A stretch of 64,000 bases of DNA from JACJXF01 sp038316435 (lineage in GTDB: Bacteria; Bacteroidota; Bacteroidia; Bacteroidales; GCA-2748055), in the NCBI GenBank assembly GCA_038316435.1, contig JBBQAQ010000008.1, forward strand, positions 43,910 through 107,909. The letters are read 5' to 3'. The notes beneath the pieces were generated by a model. That model searched no databases. It saw only the letters and a program-made list of their open reading frames with translations, and was not told the origin of the DNA. Below, piece after piece: positions 1 to 9,810 of this stretch. The position numbers and the translations under genes were made by a program. Numbering within the stretch: the first letter of the stretch is position 1; the number at the start of each line of letters is the position of its first letter.

Positions 1-698
1 GGACCTTCATCAAACTTACCCCAATCAGGAAAACTTGCCCACTTGCCACTTCCACGAAGTTTGGTCCACTCTTCTGAATATTTATCATATTCTACGGCAA
101 TTTCGCCATTAAGAATATGTGTTACATGATTTCCATTTACAACCAGCAAGAGACGGTTCCACTCTCCTATAGGCTTATAATCCGTTACTTTAGAGGGATA
201 CATTGCATAATTAGCAGCACATTTCTGCCAGTCTTCGAGTGGATCAGGCCAGTTCATATGATCAATAATCTGAAATTCAGGTCCTGTTTCATAGGGATAT
301 TTGTAAGTTGTATCTTCTGAAATCTGAAAAATAATTCCGGAATTTGCACCTTGTGTAAGTTTGAATTCAGCGGTAAAAGCAAAATTTTTGTAGATTTTAT
401 CTGTGATGATGTCCTGACTTTCACCGCGTCCTTCAGTAGTCATGGTAAACGATCCTTCTTCAATTACCCAGCAATCAGGGAAAATACCCATATTATATCC
501 GTGCCAGCCAGATGTGCTCTTTCCGTCGAACAATAGTTGCCAGCCATTTTTCATTTCATTTTTTGATAGCAAATTAGCTGGTTCACTTTTTCCTAACTCC
601 AAATACAATGATTTAGGATCATTATTTATCACAGTTTTGCAGGATACTGAAAATACAGCCACTAACAAAAACAAAAATATGCTTTTCGTGTTTCTCAT
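1..698 (-). CDS. DUF1080 (3-keto-disaccharide hydrolase-like) lipoprotein, 3' end outside window
   Basis: Reading the minus strand from ATG at 698 gives 232 codons with no stop before the window edge, so the C-terminus is missing. The N-terminus is a lipoprotein signal (MRNTKSIFLFLLVAVFSVSC, Cys20 as the likely lipidated residue). The mature part opens with NGWQLLFDGKSTSGWHG, the usual start of DUF1080, followed by GANSGIIFQISED and GPEFQIIDHMNWPD, also typical. DUF1080 is a concanavalin-like fold assigned to 3-keto-glycoside hydrolysis in Bacteroidota and Planctomycetes. The neighbouring xylan genes fit a surface or periplasmic carbohydrate role. Substrate unknown. Confidence 0.85.
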   Translation of the reverse strand, partial: MRNTKSIFLFLLVAVFSVSCKTVINNDPKSLYLELGKSEPANLLSKNEMKNGWQLLFDGKSTSGWHGYNMGIFPDCWVIEEGSFTMTTEGRGESQDIITDKIYKNFAFTAEFKLTQGANSGIIFQISEDTTYKYPYETGPEFQIIDHMNWPDPLEDWQKCAANYAMYPSKVTDYKPIGEWNRLLLVVNGNHVTHILNGEIAVEYDKYSEEWTKLRGSGKWASFPDWGKFDEG

Positions 699-910
699 GT
701 TGAATAGTTTTAGGTTGAGGAGGCGTAAATTTAATAATTCAGGCCAATATATTTGTAATCGCTATAATATTTTCGTAAAAAAGGTAAAAGCAGTACCATT
801 AAATAGAAATTCTGTGAGATATATTGATTACCAAATAATTGGATCTTAAACCAAACTATTTTCATTAACACCGTGATGTAAAATATATGGAAATTCGAAT
901 ATAAATGGTT

Positions 911-918
911 TATATTTA
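911..918 (+). promoter_or_regulatory. Possible -7 box of the CBM9/T9SS gene
   Basis: TATATTTA lies 16 bases before the ATG at 934 and differs from the Bacteroidota TAnnTTTG box at the last base. No clear -33 TTTG is visible. The divergent DUF1080 gene starts at 698, so 699-933 must hold both promoters. Confidence 0.3.
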
Positions 919-933
919 CAAAAACTTAAAGAC

Positions 934-3900
934 ATGAGAAAGTCGGTATTAGCCCTATCTATGTTGGGTTTATTTGGATTATTAGCAGCCCAAACAGAGG
1001 TTTTTGAAACACAAAAAGCCATTTCAGAAAATCCGAATTCAATTACAACTGAAGTCATGGGAATTAAAAGCACTCAAGCAACTCCCATGGCAGAAAGAGT
1101 CTATAGTTTGGTAGGAACGGCCTTTTTCAAAGGTGATGGTTATAATGTTGCAAATTGGGATTATGATATTGATTTCATTTATCAGGGGAAAACAGGAAAT
1201 GATTATACATATACAATTAAAAGACAAGAGCTTTTTAAAAACGGAGAATTTAAAGTCAGGTTAAATCACAATTGGGTTGACCCAAGCTGGGGATACAACG
1301 AATTGACGATAATCTCCCCGGATCTTTTTGGTTGGGTGGGATATAATATTAAAGCTCTGGACAGAAAAGTTTATGATATTAATTTTATTGTGGATTCTTT
1401 AAACAACACGTATAAACTTTCGCTGCAATATTCTATTCCCCTGAAATCTAGGGTAATAATAACTAAGACTGCCACAGCACCAACTATTGGAGGAGTGGTT
1501 GATGCAATCTGGGCTACGGCAAATACGTATAATATTGATCAGGCGGTTGTTGGAACTACACCTAGTCTTGGAAACTCCGGAACCACAACATGGAAAGGAT
1601 TATGGGATGACAATGGAATTTACATTTTACTCAATATTAATGACAATGTCTTTTTTCCTGCATATAACGGAGTCAATTCCGGCAATGTTTGGGAATATGA
1701 TAAACCGGAAATATATTTTGATGTAAATTCAGTATTAATAGATGGGGCAGGGACAAATGTACCCAATAACGGACATATACAGATAGCGCCAGATATTATT
1801 GAAAGTCAGATTAGTGGAATTATGGCGATCGACGGCTGGGGAGTTAAAAATTCATTCCTGGTAGCCAATCAGACTTATACCGCGGAGTATTTTATTCCTT
1901 TTTCTAGGCTTCTGGATAAAACCGGTATTCAGGTTACAAAAACAGCAGAAATGGGATTTGATGTAACTGTTATAGACCGGGACTCTGAAGTTGGTTATAG
2001 ACAAAGGGCTGTGTGGACAAATTTTGGGCTACAGAGTGAATCATGGAATACCATGGATGATTGCGGAACAATTATTCTGGTTGGTTCTGGTGCGAACGTA
2101 CTTGTTTCCGGCATAACGATTACAACTCCCGGAAATGTCAGTACAATAACCACAGAAGCAGGCACATTGCTTATGGGTTCTTCCGTCCTTCCTGTTGATG
2201 CAACCAACAAAAATCTTACGTGGTCAGTCACAAACGGAACAGGAAAAGCAAGTATTAGTGCTAGCGGTCTGCTTACGGCAATAGAGAATGGTACCGTTAC
2301 AGTAATAGCTACTACTAAAGACGCATCAGGAATTTCAGCATCTAAAAGCATAACCATCAGTAACCAGTACATTTCTTTTGCAGATGGTAGTCTAATTAAA
2401 AATGGAGGATTTGAAACAAACGGTCCAATTGCATCTCCATGGATATTCACAACAGGGAACGGAGGTAGTGCAAGTGTTGTTAATGGTGTTTGCACTTTAA
2501 CTACGGCAGCAGTAGCTGACGTCTATTATTTGCAGGTTTCTCAGAATGGTTGGGTTGCATATAATGACTCATCCTATAATTTATCATTTACAGCATGGTC
2601 TGATGTTTCAAGAACTTTTAGCATCAATATAGCAGATTATAATAATAATTATATTCGGGCAGGAATCTCAACAGATGCCAACGCTTTATTTGGGAGGTCT
2701 GAATGGGTAGTACCCGTAACAACAACACCAACTGTTTACACATATCATATTACGGTGGATCAAATAAAAGTAAATTCAGATTTATACCTGAATGTTATGA
2801 CCAGCAATGCTTTGGGTACAATTTATATTGATGATATATCACTTTTAAATGTAGGTTACAAACCACTTGGTAACGGACCTCCCCTTGGAGGAACCATATC
2901 TGCTGTTTCAGCAATTTGCAGTGGTACCAGCACAACATTGGTACTGAGCGAATATTCCGGGGCAATTCAATGGCAGAAGTCTGCAAATGGGACTACCGGC
3001 TGGACCAATGTTACCGACGGATCCGGAGCGCTGACAGCTTCTTATACCACCGGAAATTTACCATCAACAACCTATTTCAGGGCAAGTGTTTCCAAACCTG
3101 ATTATTCTGAGGTTTATTCCAATACCTTGATGGTTACAGTTAATCCTTTACCTTCAGCCACAGGAATTATTACGGGCTCAAAATTTATTTGTTCAGGTCA
3201 GAATAAGGTAGTTGGATATTTAGTTCCGGATATTTCAAATGCAAGTAGTTATGTTTGGACAATGCCAACAGGAGTAACAGGCTCCAGCACTACAAAAAGC
3301 ATCAATGTGAAATACGGTGCAACAGCTGTTTCCGGAAATATAAGTGTCAGGGGCAGGAATGCTTGTGGCGACGGAGTTGCTTCAACTATTCCAGTAACTG
3401 TAAGCACTCCATTTCAGTCTGAACAAATCTGTCTTGTTACCATTGACCTTGAAACAGGAAAGAATATGGTAGTTTGGGAAAAAACCAAGAACGTGGGTAT
3501 CACTAGTTATAATGTTTACCGTGAGGGAACAGTTGTAAATAAATATGATCTGATTGGAAATGTTCCAGCGACTGACATGAGTCTGTTTGTTGATTTGGCC
3601 TCAAAACCTGAGCAACAACAGTATACTTACAAAATAAGTGTAATTGACACTTGTGGAAATGAATCTGCGATGAGTCCTTGGCATCAAACTATGTTCTTAC
3701 AATATGTTAGTTCTGCAGGTGGAGTAAATTTAAACTGGGCAAAATACAAAACCGAAACTGGTGATTTAAATTTTGATAGTTATACTATTTTCAGGGGATC
3801 TGATTCAACTAAACTTACCGAATTGGGAACTATCGCTTCTTCATCACAAGTCTATACAGATAAAACTACCCTGGCACTTTCTGAGAAAATGTTTTACAGA

Positions 3901-4308
3901 GTTGGTGGTGTAAAAGCAAACCCATGCGATCCTGTTGGAATTGGCGGTAAAAAAGCAAGTTCTGGCCCTTATGTCCATTCCTTATCCAATCTAGAAGATA
4001 ACCGTTTGCAAAGCAGCACGGGTGTTGATATTAATCAGACTGATTTTCTAAATCTGAAAGTATATCCGAGTCCTTTTTCCGACATCACAACCATTGGTTA
4101 TTCTCTTAAAAATGCCAGTGATATTACGATTGAAATTTTTAATATTGTGGGAGAAAAAACCAGAGTATTGTTGAATGAACATCAAATGGCAGGTTCTCAC
4201 AAGGCAGAATTGAAAGCCTCAGATGTGAATTTTCAAAATGGACTGTATTATATCAGGATCATTGCTGACGGGCATTCAGTGGTTAGAAAAATCATGCTTA
4301 ACAAATAA
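934..4308 (+). CDS. Secreted multidomain carbohydrate-binding protein (CBM9-like, BIG2, CBM4/9-like) with T9SS sorting domain
   Basis: 1124 residues with a signal peptide (1-19). A CBM9-like module (about 174-390, from TATAPTIGGVVDAIW) is followed by a BIG2 Ig-like domain (about 391-475), a CBM4/9-like jelly roll (about 489-635, from NGGFETNGP to IYIDDISL), two Ig/PKD-like modules (about 650-825) and two FN3-like modules (about 830-1010). The last ~85 residues, from LKVYPSPFSD to VVRKIMLNK, are a type A T9SS sorting domain. No catalytic domain was recognised, so it is probably a cell-surface or secreted polysaccharide-binding protein. CBM9 modules bind reducing ends of xylan or cellulose in known xylanases, which fits the GH10 gene next door. 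Domain borders are approximate. Confidence 0.85.
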   Translation: MRKSVLALSMLGLFGLLAAQTEVFETQKAISENPNSITTEVMGIKSTQATPMAERVYSLVGTAFFKGDGYNVANWDYDIDFIYQGKTGNDYTYTIKRQELFKNGEFKVRLNHNWVDPSWGYNELTIISPDLFGWVGYNIKALDRKVYDINFIVDSLNNTYKLSLQYSIPLKSRVIITKTATAPTIGGVVDAIWATANTYNIDQAVVGTTPSLGNSGTTTWKGLWDDNGIYILLNINDNVFFPAYNGVNSGNVWEYDKPEIYFDVNSVLIDGAGTNVPNNGHIQIAPDIIESQISGIMAIDGWGVKNSFLVANQTYTAEYFIPFSRLLDKTGIQVTKTAEMGFDVTVIDRDSEVGYRQRAVWTNFGLQSESWNTMDDCGTIILVGSGANVLVSGITITTPGNVSTITTEAGTLLMGSSVLPVDATNKNLTWSVTNGTGKASISASGLLTAIENGTVTVIATTKDASGISASKSITISNQYISFADGSLIKNGGFETNGPIASPWIFTTGNGGSASVVNGVCTLTTAAVADVYYLQVSQNGWVAYNDSSYNLSFTAWSDVSRTFSINIADYNNNYIRAGISTDANALFGRSEWVVPVTTTPTVYTYHITVDQIKVNSDLYLNVMTSNALGTIYIDDISLLNVGYKPLGNGPPLGGTISAVSAICSGTSTTLVLSEYSGAIQWQKSANGTTGWTNVTDGSGALTASYTTGNLPSTTYFRASVSKPDYSEVYSNTLMVTVNPLPSATGIITGSKFICSGQNKVVGYLVPDISNASSYVWTMPTGVTGSSTTKSINVKYGATAVSGNISVRGRNACGDGVASTIPVTVSTPFQSEQICLVTIDLETGKNMVVWEKTKNVGITSYNVYREGTVVNKYDLIGNVPATDMSLFVDLASKPEQQQYTYKISVIDTCGNESAMSPWHQTMFLQYVSSAGGVNLNWAKYKTETGDLNFDSYTIFRGSDSTKLTELGTIASSSQVYTDKTTLALSEKMFYRVGGVKANPCDPVGIGGKKASSGPYVHSLSNLEDNRLQSSTGVDINQTDFLNLKVYPSPFSDITTIGYSLKNASDITIEIFNIVGEKTRVLLNEHQMAGSHKAELKASDVNFQNGLYYIRIIADGHSVVRKIMLNK

Positions 4309-4368
4309 GTTACCCTTTATTTAAACCTATTTCAAATAGGAATCTTGGTTGATTGGGGTTGCAAATTT

Positions 4369-4403
4369 AGGACAAAAACCTTCATAGAAAAGGTTTTTGT
4401 CCT
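4369..4403 (+). terminator. Hairpin terminator after the CBM9/T9SS gene
   Basis: A perfect 14-bp inverted repeat (AGGACAAAAACCTT at 4369-4382, AAGGTTTTTGTCCT at 4390-4403) encloses a 7-base loop, 60 bases after the stop at 4308. Only a weak T tract (ATCTTTG) follows. A smaller hairpin (CCTATT/AATAGG, 4326-4340) precedes it. A TATCTTTG -7-like box overlaps the right edge (4403-4410), so the GH10 gene may have its own promoter here. Confidence 0.6.
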
Positions 4404-4493
4404 ATCTTTGAAACTCTAAAATTCGTTCAATTCATAAAAGTTATTGAACGTTTTACTACTCAAAATCCCACTAAAGAAATAACCAACTTCATA

Positions 4494-7046
4494 ATGAATT
4501 CAATTTCAAAGTCATACGCTCTAATCTTAGGATTCGTAATCCTATTGCCTTTTTCGCTGTTTTCTCAGGTGCCTGCAGGTGGAACAGAAATTATTAAGGA
4601 CCCTCTTGTAAATGCCTTCAGAGTCGGAGGTAATGATGTAGTCACCATGAGTAAAATAGTTGTCACTGATCAGTTGTTTACTACTGCCTTTCGTTTGTCC
4701 ACAACTAAGACTGTTTTAAATTCCTGGAATGCTCAGATAAGTTTTCCACCGGCAAACGGCATAGTCACAAATGATGTAATTCTGGTTACTTTTTTTGCCC
4801 GAACTACTGCCTCCGTCGATGAAACTGGTCTTGGTTTGCTCACTGTATGTCTTGAAAACAAAACCACTTACGACAAAGTAATTTATCAGGTTGTAAGCAT
4901 AGGTACAGAATGGAAACAATATTATGTATCTTTTAAAAGTCCGGTAACTCTCCTATTAGCAAACCTTAATTGTGCTTTCCATATTGGATTTCCTTCACAA
5001 ACAATTGAAATGGGTGATATTCACTTTATAAATTATGCCAATACACTAACACTCGCAGACCTTCCTGTATCATTAATTACCTATGTTGGTCAGGAACCCG
5101 ATGCAGCATGGCGTGCAGAAGCTGAGGATAGAATAAGTCAGATCAGAAAAGGGAATATTCAGATTACTGTTGTTGACTCAACTGGAGCTCCTGTTGAAAA
5201 TGCTGAAGTAAGCATTGGACTAGCCAGACACAAATTCAGTTTTGGTTCAGCTATCACTGCATCAGACTACTTAAGCAACCCTGTTTATAAAGAGAAAATC
5301 CTTGAAATGTTTAATGAAGTGGTTTTTGAAAACGATCTGAAATGGGGAAGTTTTTACTATAAAACTGCTTCTCAGAAAAATGATATGATTAAGGTTCTTG
5401 ATGACCTCGACAGCCATTCGATTACAATGCGCGGACACAATGTATTATGGCCTTCATATAATTACAATCCCGCTTACCTTGCTAATTATAAAACCCAACC
5501 TGAGAAATTGCGTCTGGAAATCGATAAAAGAATCGATGACGTTTGTAAATTCACAAAGGGAAGAGTGGTTGATTGGGATGTTATAAATGAACCTTATTCT
5601 GAGCATGAATGGATGGATTTGCTTGGCAAAGAAGCCATGGCAGACTGGTTCAAAAGAGTTCGCAATAATGATCCTTATGTTAAAATGTATCTCAATGATT
5701 TCAACATTTTGAGTGGTAATGGAACCAATATTCCTAAACAGGATGCGTACATGGAAACTGTGAGTTACATCGATAATCTTGGCGGCGGTGTTCAGGGAAT
5801 CGGATTTCAGGGGCATTTTGGATCCGACCTTACTCCCATTCCTCGCTTGAAAACTGTTCTGGATAAATTCAGCGTACTTGGAAAAGATATAAAAATTACT
5901 GAATTCGATATCGAAGTCAATCAGGATTCTGTAAAAGCAGATTATACCAGGGATTTTATGACCATGATGTTCAGTCATCCCTCTGTTACTGGGGTTCTGA
6001 TGTGGGGATTCTGGGAAAGCAGACACTGGAAGCCAACTGCAGCCATGTATAATGCAAACTGGAGCATTCGTCCAAACGGCGTCGCATTTAGGGAACTCAT
6101 TCTAAATAAATGGTGGACAAAAGATACCATTCAATTATCTGATGCCTCGGGAATTGTTAATTTCAATGGATTTCTCGGCAATTATTCATACACAGTTAAA
6201 TACGATGGCCAGGTTCATTCTGGAAAATTTGATGCTTTAACTCCGGTATCTTCCGGCACTTTGAATCAAATCGTTTTATCTACCCATCCTGATGTTCCAG
6301 CGGAATTAAAAATAAAAGTTACAGGGGAAACAGTTTTCTGCGAAGGTGGCACAACTACTCTTTCAGTTGAGCTTCCATCTGGATTTAATCTAAAGTGGTT
6401 TAATTCAGGTATTGAAATGACTGAAACAGCTGCATCAATTAGCATTTCAACATCAGGTGTTTATGAAGCCGTTGCAACAGGCAAAGGCGTAATTCTTCAA
6501 ACAGAACCAGTTGCAATTATTGTAAATTCCTACCCAGTAGCAACTATAGATTCTTCAGGCAGCCTAAGTTTTTGTTCTGGTGGAAGTGTTATACTAAACA
6601 CAGGTTTGGGAACTCCGCTAACCTATAAATGGTTTAAAAATGGTGCTTTTTTCCAGGGATCACTTCCATACCTTTCAGTTTCCGAATCAGGGAAATATAA
6701 AGTTGAAGCGAATTCACTCGGTTGCAAGACGTTTTCCCCTGAGCTTAAAATTACTAAACTTAGCTCTTTGGATGCTTTGTGCTCAACCGGAATCCTTTCA
6801 AACGAAAAACAATTTTCTGTTTCACCCAATCCATTTGAGAAGTCTTTTACTATTGAAAGTTCTGATTTTGATTCCTTCCCGGTAAAAATAGAATTAATTG
6901 ATTCCAATGGCAGAATAGCTTATCAGAGCTGTATTGAGAGTAATGAAAATAAAGAAATCACTCCTGATATTTCTGATGGACTGTACATTTTAAAAATTGA
7001 AACAAATTCCGGTATTCTGAAGGAAAAAATAATACGCCAGAACTAA
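4494..7046 (+). CDS. GH10 endo-beta-1,4-xylanase with T9SS sorting domain
   Basis: 850 residues. A signal peptide (about 1-25, ending LPFSLFSQ) is followed by an N-terminal beta-rich, probably carbohydrate-binding domain (about 27-200). The GH10 barrel runs from about 215 to 545. The acid/base is Glu366 in DWDVINEPYSE and the nucleophile Glu470 in IKITEFDIEV; RGHNVLWPS and VTGVLMWGFWES are other GH10 hallmarks. Two Ig-like modules (about 600-760) and a type A T9SS sorting domain (about 770-850, from FSVSPNPFEKS) follow. GH10 enzymes cleave internal xylan linkages. The T9SS tail implies export across the outer membrane, either anchored or released. Confidence 0.93.
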   Translation: MNSISKSYALILGFVILLPFSLFSQVPAGGTEIIKDPLVNAFRVGGNDVVTMSKIVVTDQLFTTAFRLSTTKTVLNSWNAQISFPPANGIVTNDVILVTFFARTTASVDETGLGLLTVCLENKTTYDKVIYQVVSIGTEWKQYYVSFKSPVTLLLANLNCAFHIGFPSQTIEMGDIHFINYANTLTLADLPVSLITYVGQEPDAAWRAEAEDRISQIRKGNIQITVVDSTGAPVENAEVSIGLARHKFSFGSAITASDYLSNPVYKEKILEMFNEVVFENDLKWGSFYYKTASQKNDMIKVLDDLDSHSITMRGHNVLWPSYNYNPAYLANYKTQPEKLRLEIDKRIDDVCKFTKGRVVDWDVINEPYSEHEWMDLLGKEAMADWFKRVRNNDPYVKMYLNDFNILSGNGTNIPKQDAYMETVSYIDNLGGGVQGIGFQGHFGSDLTPIPRLKTVLDKFSVLGKDIKITEFDIEVNQDSVKADYTRDFMTMMFSHPSVTGVLMWGFWESRHWKPTAAMYNANWSIRPNGVAFRELILNKWWTKDTIQLSDASGIVNFNGFLGNYSYTVKYDGQVHSGKFDALTPVSSGTLNQIVLSTHPDVPAELKIKVTGETVFCEGGTTTLSVELPSGFNLKWFNSGIEMTETAASISISTSGVYEAVATGKGVILQTEPVAIIVNSYPVATIDSSGSLSFCSGGSVILNTGLGTPLTYKWFKNGAFFQGSLPYLSVSESGKYKVEANSLGCKTFSPELKITKLSSLDALCSTGILSNEKQFSVSPNPFEKSFTIESSDFDSFPVKIELIDSNGRIAYQSCIESNENKEITPDISDGLYILKIETNSGILKEKIIRQN

Positions 7047-7084
7047 GAAAATGACTTTAAACTATTGATTAATAGCATAATCAA

Positions 7085-7789
7085 ATGAAAAAAATACTCC
7101 TGTTTATTGCTTTGTCTGTATACTTAGTATCACCAACAATAGGCCAGTCAAAGCAAAAAGAGCTTAAAACTATATTTTCAGCTGAAATAAATTATCTGAT
7201 GTTCCTTCCAAAAGAATATTCTGAAAAAGGAGCTCCTTCTCCAATGATTATTTTTCTGCATGGATCAGGCGAACGAGGCAATAATCTGGAAAAAGTAAAA
7301 GCTTGGGGACCACCTGCCATCGTTGAGAAAAATCCTGATTTTCCGTTTGTAGTTGTTTCGCCACAGTGCCCAGAGGATGAATACTGGAATGTTTTCCTTC
7401 TCAAGAAAATGATCGATGATGTTTTACAGAATTATAATATTGATAAAAGTCGGGTTTACCTTACCGGACTTAGTATGGGCGGATATGGGGCATGGGAACT
7501 GGCCATAAACTATCCTAATTATTTTGCTGCCATTGCCCCTATCTGTGGAGGTGGAAATCCAGCATTTGTTTCCCAGCTTAAAGATATTCCAGTATGGGTA
7601 TTTCATGGGAAAAAGGATGATGCCGTTCCGGAACAACAATCCGCAGAAATGGTGGAAGCTCTAAAGAAAATAGGAGCAAATGTGGAATATACGATTCTGC
7701 CTGAAGGTCGTCATGTTGATACATGGGTTTATGCCTATGGGGAAGCAGGACTGTTTGACTGGTTTCTAAAACATACGAAAAAGCAGTAA
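7085..7789 (+). CDS. Secreted alpha/beta-hydrolase esterase (CE1/polyhydroxybutyrate-depolymerase-like)
   Basis: 234 residues with a signal peptide ending near PTIGQS (about 21). The catalytic triad is readable: Ser130 in GLSMGGYG, Asp178 in HGKKDDAVP and His210 in EGRHVDTW. The oxyanion region is FLHGSGERG. Such small single-domain esterases often sit beside xylanases and remove acetyl or feruloyl groups from xylan. The gene starts 38 bases after the GH10 stop on the same strand, so co-transcription is likely. The specific ester substrate is inferred from context only. Confidence 0.85.
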   Translation: MKKILLFIALSVYLVSPTIGQSKQKELKTIFSAEINYLMFLPKEYSEKGAPSPMIIFLHGSGERGNNLEKVKAWGPPAIVEKNPDFPFVVVSPQCPEDEYWNVFLLKKMIDDVLQNYNIDKSRVYLTGLSMGGYGAWELAINYPNYFAAIAPICGGGNPAFVSQLKDIPVWVFHGKKDDAVPEQQSAEMVEALKKIGANVEYTILPEGRHVDTWVYAYGEAGLFDWFLKHTKKQ

Positions 7790-7933
7790 ACGGTTTCGAG
7801 ACGTTTATAATGCTGTTTCAAAAAACTAAAAATCCACTAGTCATAATTGCTTATTCTTAAAATCGCCATCTATTTTTGACGAAATTATCACAAAAACCTA
7901 TGTTCTAAGGCATTTGTAGGTTGAAAGGATAAA

Positions 7934-9448
7934 TCAAAAAATCCCGTTACAAACAAAAGCAATTCTTTTGCTGTCAGGCGACCAACTCGGAACATTCATT
8001 GTACCCTGGCCTCCATATAAATAGGAGATAACTTTTACTTCACCCCCATCAACAGACATCAAACGGATGTAAACTCTTTCGTAAAAAGGATGCTTATCAG
8101 CTGGTACTTCTTTTGGGAATGAAATAAATACCAGCCAATTATTATCTGGCGAAACATGTGGAAACCAGTTATTCAGTTCATCGAATGTCAGCTGAGTTTG
8201 ATTTTTACCATCGGGGGTCATTCTCCAGACTTGCATTGTTCCTGTTCTAGTAGAGCAGAAAAATATGAATTTTCCATCAGATGAATATTCTGAGCCATCA
8301 TCAAGGCCTTTAGAAGTAGTAAGTTGCGTCTCTTTACCTCCATCTTTGGAGATTTTATAAATATCGTAATCGCCGTTTCGCTCAGCTGTATAAATTAGAA
8401 ACTGATTATCGGGCGACCAACCATGGAAATAGGAAGGACTTTTATCAGTAATTTTTTTGGGAACGCCTCCGGTTACGGGCAGTGTATATATCATCGATTG
8501 ACCTTTGGTTTCTTCCGGATGGTGCGAAATACCTATCTGCTTGCCATCGAAAGTCAATACATGATCATTATTATTTTTATTGGCAAAACCAGTATATAAA
8601 ATACTTGAAATACGGCTTTCAAGATCGAAATTATATAGCAAACCATCTGAATTATAAATTAGAGTTTTACCATCCGGAGTCCAGTTTGGCGCCTGCCATG
8701 AACCCTCCGACCCGGCTAATATCTGTCGGTTTCCGGTCTCTACATCCAAAGTTTCAAGTAAACTCCCGATATAGGTTTTGTATTGTACCAAATCAACAGG
8801 AACTGTATTGAAAATTCGGGTATTGGTAAACTCAACTTCTTCTGAATATTTGCTGTTATGAGAGCACACAAATAATCCCCCAAATAATTCTGCACCCAGA
8901 TCGATGTTTTCAATTGACTGAACCTGATACACTTCTCCGAAATGCGCGACAGACACGATATAGGTATTCCCTTTCTTTTCAAGCTGAAGTACATCCGGAC
9001 CCGATATGGTGAATTTTACTTCTTTCATATCCTCTCCTGCTTTTGTGCGGTATTGCAGAGAAGTCAACCCATCCCCATGAACTGTACAACTTACAACAGG
9101 AGATTCCGGTGAGGCTGAGCTTCGAATCATGATACCTGATTTACGGTGCAGTTCGTGCCCTTCGCCAATAAAGCGAAGCCTTGTCTGAAGGATAAAATCC
9201 CCCGAAACCTTGGTATGCAAAAAGGAAAAACTATCAGCCTTAAACCAGATGTTGGACCCTGAGCCGGTAATTCTGTAGGATTGCGAGGGTTCAGAAAAGC
9301 TAGCATTTCCAGGGATTGTAGTATTTCCCACATCTGAAAACCTGTCGAATGACCCAATTCTTACTCCGGGAATCTGAGAAGCTAGGTTTGAACTTATAGA
9401 AAAAAACAAAAGTATTAAACTACCGCTTAAAAGATGGTTTAGAGTCAT
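7934..9448 (-). CDS. Secreted TolB-like propeller protein with N-terminal concanavalin-like (DUF1349-type) domain
   Basis: 504 residues with a signal peptide ending near SNLASQ (about 24). Residues 30-215 look like a DUF1349/LamG-type jelly roll (FKADSFSFLHTKVSGDFILQ). Residues 225-504 contain PD40/TolB-type blades (NWTPDGKTLIYNS, GWSPDNQFLIYTA, YSSDGKFIFFCS, HVSPDNNWLVFIS, SWSPDSKRIAFVC). Such proteins are often misnamed biopolymer transporter TolR. There is no TolA or Pal partner here, so a true Tol role is unlikely. It converges on the esterase and may belong to the polysaccharide locus. Function unknown. Confidence 0.75.
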   Translation of the reverse strand: MTLNHLLSGSLILLFFSISSNLASQIPGVRIGSFDRFSDVGNTTIPGNASFSEPSQSYRITGSGSNIWFKADSFSFLHTKVSGDFILQTRLRFIGEGHELHRKSGIMIRSSASPESPVVSCTVHGDGLTSLQYRTKAGEDMKEVKFTISGPDVLQLEKKGNTYIVSVAHFGEVYQVQSIENIDLGAELFGGLFVCSHNSKYSEEVEFTNTRIFNTVPVDLVQYKTYIGSLLETLDVETGNRQILAGSEGSWQAPNWTPDGKTLIYNSDGLLYNFDLESRISSILYTGFANKNNNDHVLTFDGKQIGISHHPEETKGQSMIYTLPVTGGVPKKITDKSPSYFHGWSPDNQFLIYTAERNGDYDIYKISKDGGKETQLTTSKGLDDGSEYSSDGKFIFFCSTRTGTMQVWRMTPDGKNQTQLTFDELNNWFPHVSPDNNWLVFISFPKEVPADKHPFYERVYIRLMSVDGGEVKVISYLYGGQGTMNVPSWSPDSKRIAFVCNGIF

Positions 9449-9810
9449 TGTTTGATTTTTTAAAATTGAATATGGTTTTGAGTGGACTAAATTATTTAGA
9501 ATAAGCTATATATCAATTAATATTCAATATTTGGTAATTTATGTTTCAATTAGTTTCAAATTTCGCAAAATAAACTTTAGGAAAACAATTATTTGTATGT
9601 AAAAAATTCAAATTCCCCTGATAGCTATTTATTGGATATTTCCGTATTGTGAACTTTTGAAAATCAATTCTAAAAGCTCAGAACTATTGCAAAAATCAGA
9701 TGCTTTCTTAGTACATTTATCCCACTGAAAAAAAATAAATAACTAAGTTTCTGGTGGATGCCCTATTTTACAAGGGATTCGGAAAAACCAAAAGCCTAAA
9801 CACCTATTAA
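9449..9810. other. Divergent intergenic region, no gene seen
   Basis: 362 AT-rich bases between the divergent TolB-like and ferritin-VIT1 genes. No ORF or RNA gene was found. TACATTTA at 9712-9719, with TTG at 9687-9689 (22 bases apart), is a possible promoter for the ferritin-VIT1 gene, though its spacing and last base are off consensus. Confidence 0.4.

Noticed and set aside
442..849. 135-codon plus-strand frame near the left end
   Set aside because: It is antisense to the DUF1080 lipoprotein, which has a signal peptide and family motifs.
1995..2495. 166-codon minus-strand frame inside the CBM9/T9SS gene
   Set aside because: Shadow of the real coding strand; no start context and Pro/Val-rich low-quality protein.
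5454..6026. 190-codon open frame on the minus strand inside the GH10 gene
   Set aside because: It is antisense to the catalytic domain, whose frame carries all GH10 motifs; no recognisable domain.
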